From contig PGZL01000003.1 in assembly GCA_002840095.1 (NCBI GenBank), forward strand, positions 1 to 64,000: DNA of 64,000 nt, given 5' to 3'. Positions 1-7,526 of this stretch are shown piece by piece. The stretch's first letter is position 1. Each line of letters opens with the position of its first letter. The translations under genes and the position numbers were made by a program. Origin of the DNA: Gammaproteobacteria bacterium HGW-Gammaproteobacteria-1. GTDB lineage: Bacteria; Pseudomonadota; Gammaproteobacteria; Thiohalomonadales; Thiohalomonadaceae. The notes below the pieces were generated by a model that did no database searches, was not told where the DNA came from, and was given only the letters and a program-made list of their open reading frames with translations.

Positions 1-165
1 CACTGTGCTTGATGGGTTTCACGTTGTTCTACCCATCCTACCTATGTATTTAGGCAGGACTGAAGGCCTGTAGAGGCAAGACCGTAGGATGGGTAGAGCG
101 CAGCGAAACCCATCATGGGTTTGCACTGTGCTTGATGGGTTTCACGTTGTTCTACCCATCCTACA
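1..165. repeat. Dispersed hairpin repeat, family A
   Basis: A 41-base direct duplication (1-41 and 124-164) flanks an inverted copy around 91-114. The shared core is GATGGGTTTC...CTACCCATCCTAC. Related hairpins recur at about 18,900-19,024 and 38,798-38,883, so this is a dispersed repeat and not a local accident. No gene is visible in 1-207. Confidence 0.85.
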
Positions 166-207
166 TGGATGTCCGCGCCGGGTTGCTCCAGAGCCCATCT
201 CCTTGCC

Positions 208-3200
208 TTAATGAAAATCCCGCGATGATGTCTGCAATTGCCCGAGCAGCTCCGTGCGGTCGATGAGCCGTGCGGCGATGAGATGTATCACGCCGCTTTC
301 CTTCTGCAAACGCCCGCGCACTTCCAACAGCCGGCTTTGCAACACTTCGCGCCGGTAACGCTCCACGCGATCCTTCCACACGATGACGTTGGCCACGCCG
401 GTTTCGTCTTCCAGGGTGATGAAGACCGTGCCGCCGGCGCCGGGATGCTGGCGTGAGGTGACCAGGCCGGTGAGGCGCACCAGGCGGCCGTCGTCGAGTA
501 CCGCCAGCTGTTCCGCGGCGACGTTGCCGCTGCGGCGCAGGCGTTCGCGCAGCAGGGCCAGCGGATGGCGGCCGAGGGTGAGGCCGGTGCTGGCATAGTC
601 TTCGACGATATCCTCCGCCTCACTCGGTGTGCGCAGCGCGGGTTGCTCCTCGTCGAAGTGCAGCTGCTCGAACAACGGCAGCGTCGGCTCGCTGCCCAGG
701 GCCTGCCAGCGCGCCTGGCGCCGATGCCCAGCGAGGGAGGCGAGGGCGCCGGCGGCGGCGAGGGCGTCCACGTCGCGTCGCGTCAGCTGCGCGCGCTGCG
801 CCAGATCGGGGACGGAGGAAAACGGGCGCGCGCGGCATGCAGCGGCGATGCGTTCGACGCCGGAGGCGGAAAGCCCCTGCACCAGGCGCAGGCCGAGGCG
901 CAGGGCGAGGTGTGCTTTCATTCCCTCTCCCTCAGGGAGAGGGTTAGGGAGAGGGGGGGGGAAGCCGTTGCTCTCCCCCTCATCCTGGCCTTCTCCCTGG
1001 GGGAGAAGGAATGGCTGCGCTGCATCCGGTTCGCCGGTAGCCTCCAGCGTACAGTCCCACTCGCTGTGCAATACGTCCACCGGCCGTATCTCGACGCCGT
1101 GACGCCGTACGTCCTGCACGATCTGTGACGGCGCATAGAAACCCATCGGCTGGCTGTTGAGCAGGGCGCAGGCAAAGGCCGCCGGTTCGTGGCACTTGAG
1201 CCAGGCGGAGACGTAGGCGAGCAGGGCGAAGCTGGCGCTGTGCGATTCGGGAAAACCGTATTCGCCGAAGCCGAGGATCTGCTGGTAGATGCGCTCGGCG
1301 AAGTCGTCGCTGTAACCGCGCTCGCGCATGCCGGCCTTGAGCTTGCGCTCGAACGGTTCCATGCCGCCCTTGCGTTTCCACGCCGCCATGGCGCGGCGCA
1401 GGCCGTCGGCCTCGCCGGCGGAAAAACCGGCGGCCACCATCGCCAGTTTGATCACCTGTTCCTGAAAGATCGGGATGCCCAAGGTGCGCCTGAGCACCTC
1501 TTCCACCGCCGCGCTGGGATAGGTCACCGGCTCCAGCCCCTGCCGCCGCCGCAGATAGGGATGGACCATGTCGCCCTGGATCGGGCCGGGCCGCACGATG
1601 GCCACCTCGATCACCAAGTCGTAAAAACAGGCCGGCTTGAGCCGCGGCAGCATGGTCATCTGCGCGCGCGATTCGATCTGGAACACGCCGACGGTGTCGG
1701 CCTGCTGGATCATGGCGTACACCGCCGGATCCTCGGCGGGGATATCGGCCAGGCCCAGACGGCGGCCGCGGTGCCGGGCCAGAAGATCGAGACAGCGCCG
1801 CACCGCCGACAACATGCCCAGCGCCAGCACGTCCACCTTGAGCAGGCCCATGGCGTCGAGGTCGTCCTTGTCCCACTGGATCACCGTACGCGCCACCTCA
1901 AGGGGCCGCAGCCCGGCGGACTCATCCGCCACCGGGTCCGCATCGGCATGCCCCAGCGCACCGGCCGGACCCGCTTCCATGGCGGCATTCTCGATGGGCA
2001 CCAGCCGCGCCAGCGGCCCGCGGCTGATGACGAAGCCGCCCACATGCTGCGACAGGTGGCGCGGAAAGCCGCGCAATTCGTCGGCCAGCCACAACACCTG
2101 CTGCACCACGGGACTGTCCGGGTCCAGCCCCGCCTCGCGCACCCGTTCCGGCGGCAGGCCCCGGTCCCACCAGGCCAGCACCGAGGAGAGGCGATCGATC
2201 TGATCGAGGGAGAGCCCCAGCGCCTTGCCCACATCGCGCAATGCGCTGCGACGGCGGTAAGTGATTACTGTCGCCGTCAGCGCGGCGCGCTCGCGGCCGT
2301 AGCGTTGGTAAATGTATTGAATGACCTCCTCGCGCCGCTCGTGCTCGAAATCCACGTCGATGTCCGGCGGCTCGTCGCGCTCCTTGGACACGAAGCGCTC
2401 GAACAGCATTTCGGAGCGCGACGGATCCACCGCGGTAATACCCAGGCAGTAACACACCGCCGAGTTGGCCGCCGAACCGCGACCCTGGCACAGAATGTCG
2501 CGGCTGCGGGCAAAGCGCAGGATGTCGTGCACGGTGAGGAAGTAGGGCTCGTAGCGCATCGCTCCGATGATCTCCAGCTCGTGCTCCACCAGATCGATCA
2601 CCTTCTGCGGCACGCCCTCCGGCCAGCGCTGCCCCATGCCGTCGTAGGTGAGACGGCGCAGATACGCCCCGGCCGACTCGCCGGGCGGCACGTCATCGTC
2701 TGGATAGTCATAGCGCAGCTCGTCCAGTGAAAAGGTGCAGCGCGCGGCGACGCGCAGCGTTTCCGCCAGCCACTCGGGCCGATACAGCCGCGCCAGATCG
2801 TCCAGCGACCGCAGATGCCGCTCGCCGTTGGCAAACAGCGCAAAGCCCGCGTCGGCCACGGTGCTGCCGATCCGGATGGCTGTCACCGCATCCTGCAAGG
2901 GTCGCCGCTCGCGCACGTGCATGTGCACATCCCCCGCCGCCGTCAGCGGCAGGCCGCCGTGCTGTGACAACTGCTCCAGCCATGCCACGTGCTCGCGGTC
3001 GTGCGGCCCGCGATGCAGCTCCACCGCAATCCAGGCGCGACCGGGAAAGTTATCGCTGAGCCAGCGTGCCGTCGCCAGCGCCCCCTCCCGGCCTCCCCCA
3101 CCGTCGTGGGGGAGGGAACATGCCTTCTCCCCAGGAGGAGGGGCAGGAAGAGAATATTCCCTCCCCCTGCAAGGGGGAGGGTTAGGGAGGGGGCTGCCAT

Positions 3201-3582
3201 ACTCCGGCACCCACAACACCAGGCATCCCGCGATCCCGTCGGCGAGATCCTCCCGCACCAGCGCATATTCCCCCTTGGCGCTGCGCCGCCGCGCCAGCGA
3301 AATCAATTGCGACAGATTGCCGTAGCCGTCGCGGTCCATGGCCAGCAGCACCAGCCGGGTACCATCCCCCAGCGTCACCTCGCTGCCGACGATCAGCTTC
3401 ACGCCATGTTCTTTCGCCGCCACATGCGCCCGCACCACCCCCGCCAGCGAACACTCGTCGGTGATCGCCAGCGCGGCATAGCCCAGCTCCATCGCGCGCG
3501 TCACCAGCTCCTCCGCGTGCGAAGCTCCCCGTAGGAAAGTGAAGTTGCTCAGGCAGTGGAGTTCGGCGTAGGAATGCGACAT
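208..3582 (-). CDS. dnaE2: Error-prone DNA polymerase III alpha subunit DnaE2 (ImuC)
   Basis: C-family polymerase of 1124 residues that performs SOS-induced translesion synthesis with ImuA/ImuB. The N-terminal PHP domain begins near residue 5 ([16 protein letters not shown]). The polymerase core carries [11 protein letters not shown] and the acidic motif [13 protein letters not shown]; a helix-hairpin-helix and OB-fold region follow. The protein is about 70 residues longer than typical DnaE2, and the excess is explained by two low-complexity inserts encoded by dispersed repeats (residues about 130-167 and 857-887), both in frame. ATG at 3582 starts the conserved PHP sequence. No CTGT-N8-ACAG box is visible directly upstream. 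Its partners imuB and imuA lie 7-10 kb away. Confidence 0.95.
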   Translation of the reverse strand: MSHSYAELHCLSNFTFLRGASHAEELVTRAMELGYAALAITDECSLAGVVRAHVAAKEHGVKLIVGSEVTLGDGTRLVLLAMDRDGYGNLSQLISLARRRSAKGEYALVREDLADGIAGCLVLWVPEYGSPLPNPPPCRGREYSLPAPPPGEKACSLPHDGGGGREGALATARWLSDNFPGRAWIAVELHRGPHDREHVAWLEQLSQHGGLPLTAAGDVHMHVRERRPLQDAVTAIRIGSTVADAGFALFANGERHLRSLDDLARLYRPEWLAETLRVAARCTFSLDELRYDYPDDDVPPGESAGAYLRRLTYDGMGQRWPEGVPQKVIDLVEHELEIIGAMRYEPYFLTVHDILRFARSRDILCQGRGSAANSAVCYCLGITAVDPSRSEMLFERFVSKERDEPPDIDVDFEHERREEVIQYIYQRYGRERAALTATVITYRRRSALRDVGKALGLSLDQIDRLSSVLAWWDRGLPPERVREAGLDPDSPVVQQVLWLADELRGFPRHLSQHVGGFVISRGPLARLVPIENAAMEAGPAGALGHADADPVADESAGLRPLEVARTVIQWDKDDLDAMGLLKVDVLALGMLSAVRRCLDLLARHRGRRLGLADIPAEDPAVYAMIQQADTVGVFQIESRAQMTMLPRLKPACFYDLVIEVAIVRPGPIQGDMVHPYLRRRQGLEPVTYPSAAVEEVLRRTLGIPIFQEQVIKLAMVAAGFSAGEADGLRRAMAAWKRKGGMEPFERKLKAGMRERGYSDDFAERIYQQILGFGEYGFPESHSASFALLAYVSAWLKCHEPAAFACALLNSQPMGFYAPSQIVQDVRRHGVEIRPVDVLHSEWDCTLEATGEPDAAQPFLLPQGEGQDEGESNGFPPPLPNPLPEGEGMKAHLALRLGLRLVQGLSASGVERIAAACRARPFSSVPDLAQRAQLTRRDVDALAAAGALASLAGHRRQARWQALGSEPTLPLFEQLHFDEEQPALRTPSEAEDIVEDYASTGLTLGRHPLALLRERLRRSGNVAAEQLAVLDDGRLVRLTGLVTSRQHPGAGGTVFITLEDETGVANVIVWKDRVERYRREVLQSRLLEVRGRLQKESGVIHLIAARLIDRTELLGQLQTSSRDFH
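918..1016. repeat. Family E repeat inside dnaE2 (C-terminal insert)
   Basis: The stretch is built from CCCTCTCCCTCAGGGAGAGG-type inverted units. It reads through as about 31 Pro/Gly/Glu-rich residues of DnaE2 without breaking frame. The same family occurs at 3082-3195, 12,700-12,850 and 19,886-19,978. Confidence 0.8.
3082..3195. repeat. Family E repeat inside dnaE2 (PHP-domain insert)
   Basis: Units such as CCCTCCCCCTGCAAGGGGGA and GTGGGGGAGG encode roughly 37 residues rich in Pro and Gly (for example [15 protein letters not shown]) between conserved PHP-domain segments ending WVPEYG and starting LATARWLSD. Confidence 0.8.
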
Positions 3583-4020
3583 AAGAGATAAGTCTTGTGA
3601 AAGTGACGTTCAGCGGGCGATAGGCAGGGGCGGTCCGACGCCGCGGTCGCGAATGCGATTCGCTCCTACGCAACAATGGCCCCTGTAGGAGCGGACCGTG
3701 TCCGCGATAGCGCATCGACATCAGCGCCCGTAGGGGACCGCCCAGGCGAAATGCCGAATCCAGTAGAGATAAGCCTGCTCAGTACGGTAGCTGTAGTGCT
3801 TGCACCGCAATACGTCACGCACCCGCTCCGAGAGTCGTTGTCCAGTCGTGGCCGTGGGGGTGTCCCTCCTGAGTCATGTCTGAGCCTCCCTGTCGTATAT
3901 CGCCATATGGTGTATAAATATACATGCATGAAGCGGTCACGCAAGGGATATCAGTGAGAATCACGGCAGGCTCGTATAAGGTGTTGATTCTTATGAGAGC
4001 CCGAACCGGGCGACTCCACC

Positions 4021-4062
4021 GATATCACGCCATATCGGTCAATCGACCGATATGGTTGATAT
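4021..4062. promoter_or_regulatory. Nested palindrome, possible operator
   Basis: Perfect 11-bp arms CCATATCGGTC / GACCGATATGG (4030-4055, 4-base spacer) are enclosed by outer arms GATATCA / TGATATC. The outer right arm overlaps the -35 box of the promoter at 4056-4083, as a repressor site would. The binding protein is unknown. Confidence 0.6.
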
Positions 4063-4083
4063 CCGGTAATTTTGCGGTATATT
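4056..4083 (+). promoter_or_regulatory. Sigma-70-like promoter facing the cassette array
   Basis: TTGATA (4056-4061), 16-base spacer, TATATT (4078-4083), about 160 bases upstream of the first cassette gene and pointing into it. It is the best candidate for a Pc-type promoter that expresses the captured cassettes. Confidence 0.5.
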
Positions 4084-4245
4084 CGCCCATGGGCTCCCGC
4101 CAAAGCAGGATGCAACCGCCCGGAATCAAAGGTGTTTCTATGAAATGGAACAATTCATCGGCCGCGATATCAGTCATATGGCCGTCTAATCATCGTTAGA
4201 GCCTTACCGAAACCGAACAATCCGCAGAAATTTTGGAGAAACATC

Positions 4246-4491
4246 ATGGGCGAATGGTCCGATTACTTCGAAGACTTCCCTGAGGAAAACCCGGCCAATT
4301 GGGTTGACGGTAGGTTTGACCCAGCTGCAGCTGCACGGCAACGCGAAATTGAGAGCGCCAATCGCAAAGTCGCCAAAGACTCAGCTGCATTGCAGAAAGA
4401 AATGTTCAAGATGGCTGAGGACGCAAAGAAAAAAGTCAAGGAGAGGCAAGAGGGTAATGGCACTCAATCCACCAAAGACTCAGGGCTCTAA
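4246..4491 (+). CDS. Hypothetical protein (gene cassette 1)
   Basis: 81 residues, soluble, acidic at the N-terminus (MGEWSDYFEDFPEENPANW), with a basic helical Lys/Glu-rich C-terminal half that may form a coiled coil. No family recognised. TTTTGGAGAAACATC gives a good ribosome-binding site before ATG 4246. The stop codon lies inside the attC R'' box, as is usual for integron cassette genes. The cassette begins at GTTAGAGC (4195-4202), the exact reverse complement of its own R'' box GCTCTAAC. Confidence 0.7.
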   Translation: MGEWSDYFEDFPEENPANWVDGRFDPAAAARQREIESANRKVAKDSAALQKEMFKMAEDAKKKVKERQEGNGTQSTKDSGL

Positions 4492-4572
4492 CATTGCGCT
4501 CAACCTCGCTCCCTCGGTCGCTGGACGCTGCGCGATGAAGCCGCGCAGCGCCGGTTAGCTCTACGTTACGTT
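4485..4572 (+). repeat. attC recombination site 1
   Basis: R'' GCTCTAAC (4485-4492) and terminal core GTTACGTT (4565-4572) flank an imperfect palindrome with inner arms GCTGCGCG/CGCGCAGC. The R'' box is complementary to the start of cassette 1 (GTTAGAGC, 4195), the signature left by site-specific capture of a circular cassette. Confidence 0.8.
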
Positions 4573-4594
4573 CACTAATGAATCAGAGTGTTGA

Positions 4595-4957
4595 ATGAAC
4601 TGGGAATTAATAAACGGGATCACAGGGATAGTAAGCGCTGTATGCGCGGTTATTGGTATTGGGTATTTTGGTTTTCAAAAAGATAAGCCAGCTCAAGAGG
4701 CCGCCATATTAAGCGTGCGAAAGTTGATGTCATTTGTTGTTGCATGCTCAGGTTGGGCACTATGTTGCCTTAGTTTCCTCTGGGTTGCAGAACCCTATGG
4801 CTGCTGTCCAATGTCATCGGACTACCAGCATTTCTTTGGTGTAATACTGGGGTTTCCGGCAATAGTAATATTTATGTTTGGCCTTAGCTTGCTGCAAGAC
4901 CCAAAACGTAACAAGTCAAGCAAGAAGGACGCGCAAACAACGCGCGCCTCTTCTTGA
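4595..4957 (+). CDS. Small membrane protein (gene cassette 2)
   Basis: 120 residues with three likely transmembrane segments: about residues 7-26 (GIVSAVCAVIGIGYFGF), 45-66, and 82-99 (FFGVILGFPAIVIFMFGLSL), ending in a Lys/Ser-rich tail. Orphan membrane proteins are common cassette cargo. No function can be assigned. The stop codon falls within attC site 2. Confidence 0.7.
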   Translation: MNWELINGITGIVSAVCAVIGIGYFGFQKDKPAQEAAILSVRKLMSFVVACSGWALCCLSFLWVAEPYGCCPMSSDYQHFFGVILGFPAIVIFMFGLSLLQDPKRNKSSKKDAQTTRASS

Positions 4958-4968
4958 GGCGTTATGTT
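4905..4968 (+). repeat. attC recombination site 2
   Basis: A compact 64-base attC. R'' AACGTAAC (4905-4912) is the exact reverse complement of the cassette 2 start GTTACGTT (4565-4572). The inner stem CAAGAAG...GCGC / GCGCGCCTCTTCTTG closes on a short loop. The core GTTATGTT (4961-4968) begins cassette 3. Confidence 0.8.
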
Positions 4969-5002
4969 GTAAGAGCTCTAGATTCTCGACAAGGAACACG
5001 AA

Positions 5003-5764
5003 ATGGGAAGAGTTAAAGAAGACTGGATGCGGCATCAAGAGCTGGAGCCAATGCACGAATGGATCGAAGAAAACTACGGTGATGACGCTGGTGAAGAGGG
5101 TTCCGAAACCTGGGAAGAAGCAGTTCAAGCATATGATAAGTATTGCGAAAATCTACAACAACAAGAAGATAAACGGCGCTTTGAGGAAGAGACTGAGTGG
5201 TATATCCACACTCAAACCCAAATAGGAAAATTTGACACACAAATTCGCAGTGTTCATGAGCTTTTAGAGGTCGGAGTCAGTAGTGAAGCTCAGTTTAGTC
5301 TGCTTGTCATGTTGCATGGCCACATCGTGGCGGCAGTAGAATCTTACTTAGCTTCAACATTTATTCGAGAAGTTACTAACTCAGAAGATTTGATCAGAAA
5401 ACTTATTGAGACAGATCCTGTGTTTTCAGAAAGGACAATTACATTAAAAGAAATATATGAGAAGCATGAAACTCTGAAACTAACAGTTGCCACGTATTTG
5501 CGCGATCTTATCTTCCACAATATCGCGAAAGTCAAGCCGATGTATAAAAGTGTTTTGAACTGTGATTTTGGCGATATTTCTTGGCTCTTCGAGGCGGTGA
5601 ACATTAGGCATCATTGCGTGCATCGTGCTGGACTTGATAAGGATGGAAACAAAGTTGAGCTTTCAAAAGATTCCGTAAGGGAACTGGCAGCTCGCTCTAG
5701 TAAGCTCGTACACTTTATCGAAGTAAGAGTCGATAAAATACTTTTTCCTAATGAAAGCTTCTAA
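5003..5764 (+). CDS. HEPN-like protein, possible RNase (gene cassette 3)
   Basis: 253 residues. The N-terminal third is acidic and Glu-rich; the C-terminal two thirds are helical. Near residues 197-205 it has IRHHCVHRAG followed by D-K-D-G, matching the R-x4-6-H motif and flanking pattern of RiboL-PSP-type HEPN domains. HEPN proteins of this group often act as RNases in abortive infection or toxin systems, but activity here is inferred. AT-rich codon use differs sharply from the chromosome. It starts at the ATG 42 bases after the cassette boundary and ends one base before the R'' core of attC site 3. Confidence 0.65.
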   Translation: MGRVKEDWMRHQELEPMHEWIEENYGDDAGEEGSETWEEAVQAYDKYCENLQQQEDKRRFEEETEWYIHTQTQIGKFDTQIRSVHELLEVGVSSEAQFSLLVMLHGHIVAAVESYLASTFIREVTNSEDLIRKLIETDPVFSERTITLKEIYEKHETLKLTVATYLRDLIFHNIAKVKPMYKSVLNCDFGDISWLFEAVNIRHHCVHRAGLDKDGNKVELSKDSVRELAARSSKLVHFIEVRVDKILFPNESF

Positions 5765-5852
5765 ACATAACAATTTGTTCAAGTCGTTCGCGTTGCTCAC
5801 TGGGACGCTCCGCCGCGATGCGGCTCCAACCCCCCTTGACAATGCGTTGGGC
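5764..5852 (+). repeat. attC recombination site 3
   Basis: R'' AACATAAC (5764-5771) is the exact reverse complement of the cassette 3 start GTTATGTT (4961-4968). The arm pair TTGTTCAAG / CTTGACAATG and the inner CGCCGC/GCGG stem lead to the canonical core GTTGGGC (5846-5852). Confidence 0.85.
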
Positions 5853-5865
5853 GTCATGACCGGGA

Positions 5866-5953
5866 GATCAATGGGGTCAGAGTCATTGAATTTTTCGGAC
5901 CACTGATTTCGTGATGTTATGGGCCTAGGCAAATGACTCTGACCCCATCGATT
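5866..5953. mobile_element. MITE/REP-like inverted-repeat element in the cassette array
   Basis: Perfect 17-bp terminal arms ATGGGGTCAGAGTCATT (5871-5887) and their complement (5932-5948) enclose 44 bases with no coding capacity. A short direct duplication CATCGATTCACCC follows. It separates the core of attC site 3 from the next cassette boundary (5977), where no intact attC partner exists, so it is an insertion or the remnant of a lost cassette. Confidence 0.6.
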
Positions 5954-6007
5954 CACCCCATCGATTCACGCACAACGTTATGTGTAAAAGAATATCGAGA
6001 AATACAA

Positions 6008-6355
6008 ATGGCATTTAGTGAATTCGAATTAAAAAGATATGAGAAGGTGTTAAAGGCATATATCGAAAGACACAGGCCGCCCGCACACATCCGAAATGAG
6101 CTTGATCTCGATTACAGGCAAAAAGGACAAAGCGTAGAAATTTTTGAAATTCGACAGCGCTGGGATAGCAAGAAAGAGAAAATAGAGAATCCTGTTGCAA
6201 AAGCAACGTACGTCAAAACTCAAGATGTCTGGAAAATATACTGGCAAAGGGCAGATTTGAAGTGGCATTCCTATGAGCCTCATCCTACTGCCAAGAGCCT
6301 AGAGGAGTTCTTGAGGGTTGTTGAAGCAGATGAGTATGCTTGCTTTTACGGTTAA
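6008..6355 (+). CDS. DUF3024 family protein (gene cassette 4)
   Basis: 115 residues. The layout and C-terminal signature (WKIYWQRADLKWHSYEP, ending DEYACFYG) match the DUF3024 family of small soluble proteins of unknown function, often found on mobile DNA. I chose ATG 6008 because the frame further upstream runs through the insertion element and across the cassette boundary. The following R'' box CACATAAC is an 8/8 complement of this cassette's start GTTATGTG (5977-5984). Confidence 0.75.
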   Translation: MAFSEFELKRYEKVLKAYIERHRPPAHIRNELDLDYRQKGQSVEIFEIRQRWDSKKEKIENPVAKATYVKTQDVWKIYWQRADLKWHSYEPHPTAKSLEEFLRVVEADEYACFYG

Positions 6356-6357
6356 AA

Positions 6358-6446
6358 CACATAACAAGTCACTCCAGCCGACCCAGTGCCGCGTCGCTCC
6401 TATCGTCGCTATGCGGCACCGGTCGTCTGAGTTCAATCGTTAGGAT
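6358..6446 (+). repeat. attC recombination site 4
   Basis: R'' CACATAAC (6358-6365), outer stem CCGACC/GGTCG, inner stem GTGCCGC/GCGGCAC, core GTTAGGAT (6439-6446). R'' pairs perfectly with the start of its own cassette at 5977. Confidence 0.85.
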
Positions 6447-6460
6447 GCTCAGGAAAAATC

Positions 6461-6868
6461 ATGAAATTGGAAATTAGCAATGCCAGTGAGGTCATCAACC
6501 CTTCAGCGGCACAAATCGCCGATGCCTTGGCAAATCTTCCCGGCGGCAATGAGTCATTTGCCATCCTGTCAATTGATCCACAAACTTACGTGCAGGTTGC
6601 CGGCTCGCCTGTGGATGGCTTCACCCTTGAGTATCGTGACGGCAGCGAGGAGAAGCACTTTGAGGCCATCGGATCGCCCATTGACCTCAGGTTGGTCACA
6701 AGCGTCTTCCAAAAATACGCAGCTGGAGATGCCAGTTGGCAAAGCCTCGTCTCTTGGCAGCCGTGGACTGCTGGTTCCCTTGGCAGTACGTCGCTTTCCC
6801 GAATCACTCTCTTCATTGTTGGCGTTGTGGTTTTGATCGGGGGGCTGTACCTGGCATTTGCCGCCTAA
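6461..6868 (+). CDS. Hypothetical protein with C-terminal membrane anchor (gene cassette 5)
   Basis: 135 residues. A soluble N-terminal domain contains FTLEYRDGSEEKHFEA and a later YAAGDASW...SW segment, faintly reminiscent of Imm1-type immunity proteins. One transmembrane helix (about 115-134, ITLFIVGVVVLIGGLYLAFAA) ends the protein. The stop codon lies in CGCCTAAC, a plausible R'' box (6 of 8 complementary to the cassette start GTTAGGAT), but no complete attC follows, so the array seems to decay here. Confidence 0.6.
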   Translation: MKLEISNASEVINPSAAQIADALANLPGGNESFAILSIDPQTYVQVAGSPVDGFTLEYRDGSEEKHFEAIGSPIDLRLVTSVFQKYAAGDASWQSLVSWQPWTAGSLGSTSLSRITLFIVGVVVLIGGLYLAFAA

Positions 6869-7016
6869 CCAGAAAAGGCGGCAGAACAATTTATTTCCGG
6901 GTCAGTCGACTGAAAATAGATCTGTCAATTTTTACGTTTGGGTCTGGGTCGGTGGGTAAGCGGCTTTCCTTTCTCGGAGGCCGAGTTTGGTCACTATACA
7001 ATAAGAGAAAATTGAG

Positions 7017-7355
7017 ATGGATAATGCGAATAATATCTATAGCCCACCAAAATCTGAATTGACGGTAGACGCAACTATCAGACCAAGTATTTGGGTTGTT
7101 TTGGTGGTCATTTTTCTTACATTGCTCTTATGCTTGATTCTCCTCCTTGAATCTTCTCTAAGTGCTGGTGTTCCCACGCTGATACCTAGCATATTTGCAT
7201 CAGTTGTGCCGGCATTTGTTTTTGTTCTTGTTTTTCAAATTTGGAAACGATTTCGAAATTCCCGTTCTAGGTGGAAAATTTATGCGTGGTGTCAATTTTT
7301 ATTTGTCCTAGGGCAAATCTCGAATTTATTGCAGACGATTGGATCAACTGCATAA
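7017..7355 (+). CDS. Small membrane protein
   Basis: 112 residues. The N-terminus MDNANNIYSPPKSEL resembles the NPY-PP-xx-EL leader of small cassette-borne membrane proteins. Two or three transmembrane segments follow (about 24-45, 52-75 and 89-105). AT-rich codon use matches the preceding cassettes, so it may be a sixth cassette whose attC has decayed; I found no clear attC after it. Function unknown. Confidence 0.6.
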   Translation: MDNANNIYSPPKSELTVDATIRPSIWVVLVVIFLTLLLCLILLLESSLSAGVPTLIPSIFASVVPAFVFVLVFQIWKRFRNSRSRWKIYAWCQFLFVLGQISNLLQTIGSTA

Positions 7356-7421
7356 ACAAAACAGGACAAAAGGGGCGGAACAAAAGGGGGGCGAGGGATT
7401 AAAAAAAAGACCAGTAGTCGT

Positions 7422-7501
7422 GGTTGGTTAAAGTTTAATCCCTCCGTCCCCTTATGCTCATTGGTTGGTTAAAGTTTATCCCTCCGTCCCCTTATGCTCA
7501 T
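7422..7501. repeat. Tandem duplication of about 40 bp
   Basis: Two adjacent copies (7422-7462 and 7463-7501), each containing GGTTGGTTAAAGTTTA and CCCTCCGTCCCCTTATGCTC, differ by a single-base indel plus a two-base spacer. The second copy supplies the first possible ATG (7494) of the next gene. Confidence 0.85.
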
Positions 7502-7526
7502 CGTCCGTTTTATCGGGGGGCGTCAA

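Larger units (their letters stand above)
3583..4194. other. Non-coding leader of the accessory island
   Basis: About 610 bases without a convincing gene. 3640-3760 holds a family F hairpin (units like GTAGGAGCG...CGCGA). 4021-4062 is a nested palindrome, and a promoter follows at 4056-4083. A 91-codon open frame (3924-4199) has no ribosome-binding site or recognisable product. No integron integrase or remnant was recognised. Confidence 0.6.

Noticed and set aside
3924-4199. 91-codon open frame ahead of the cassette array
   Set aside because: No ribosome-binding site and it runs through the palindrome and promoter; no recognisable protein. Kept only as a possible worn cassette.
3583-7016. Integron integrase gene next to the cassettes
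   Set aside because: No tyrosine recombinase motif or pseudogene was found in either direction, so the array is called integrase-less.
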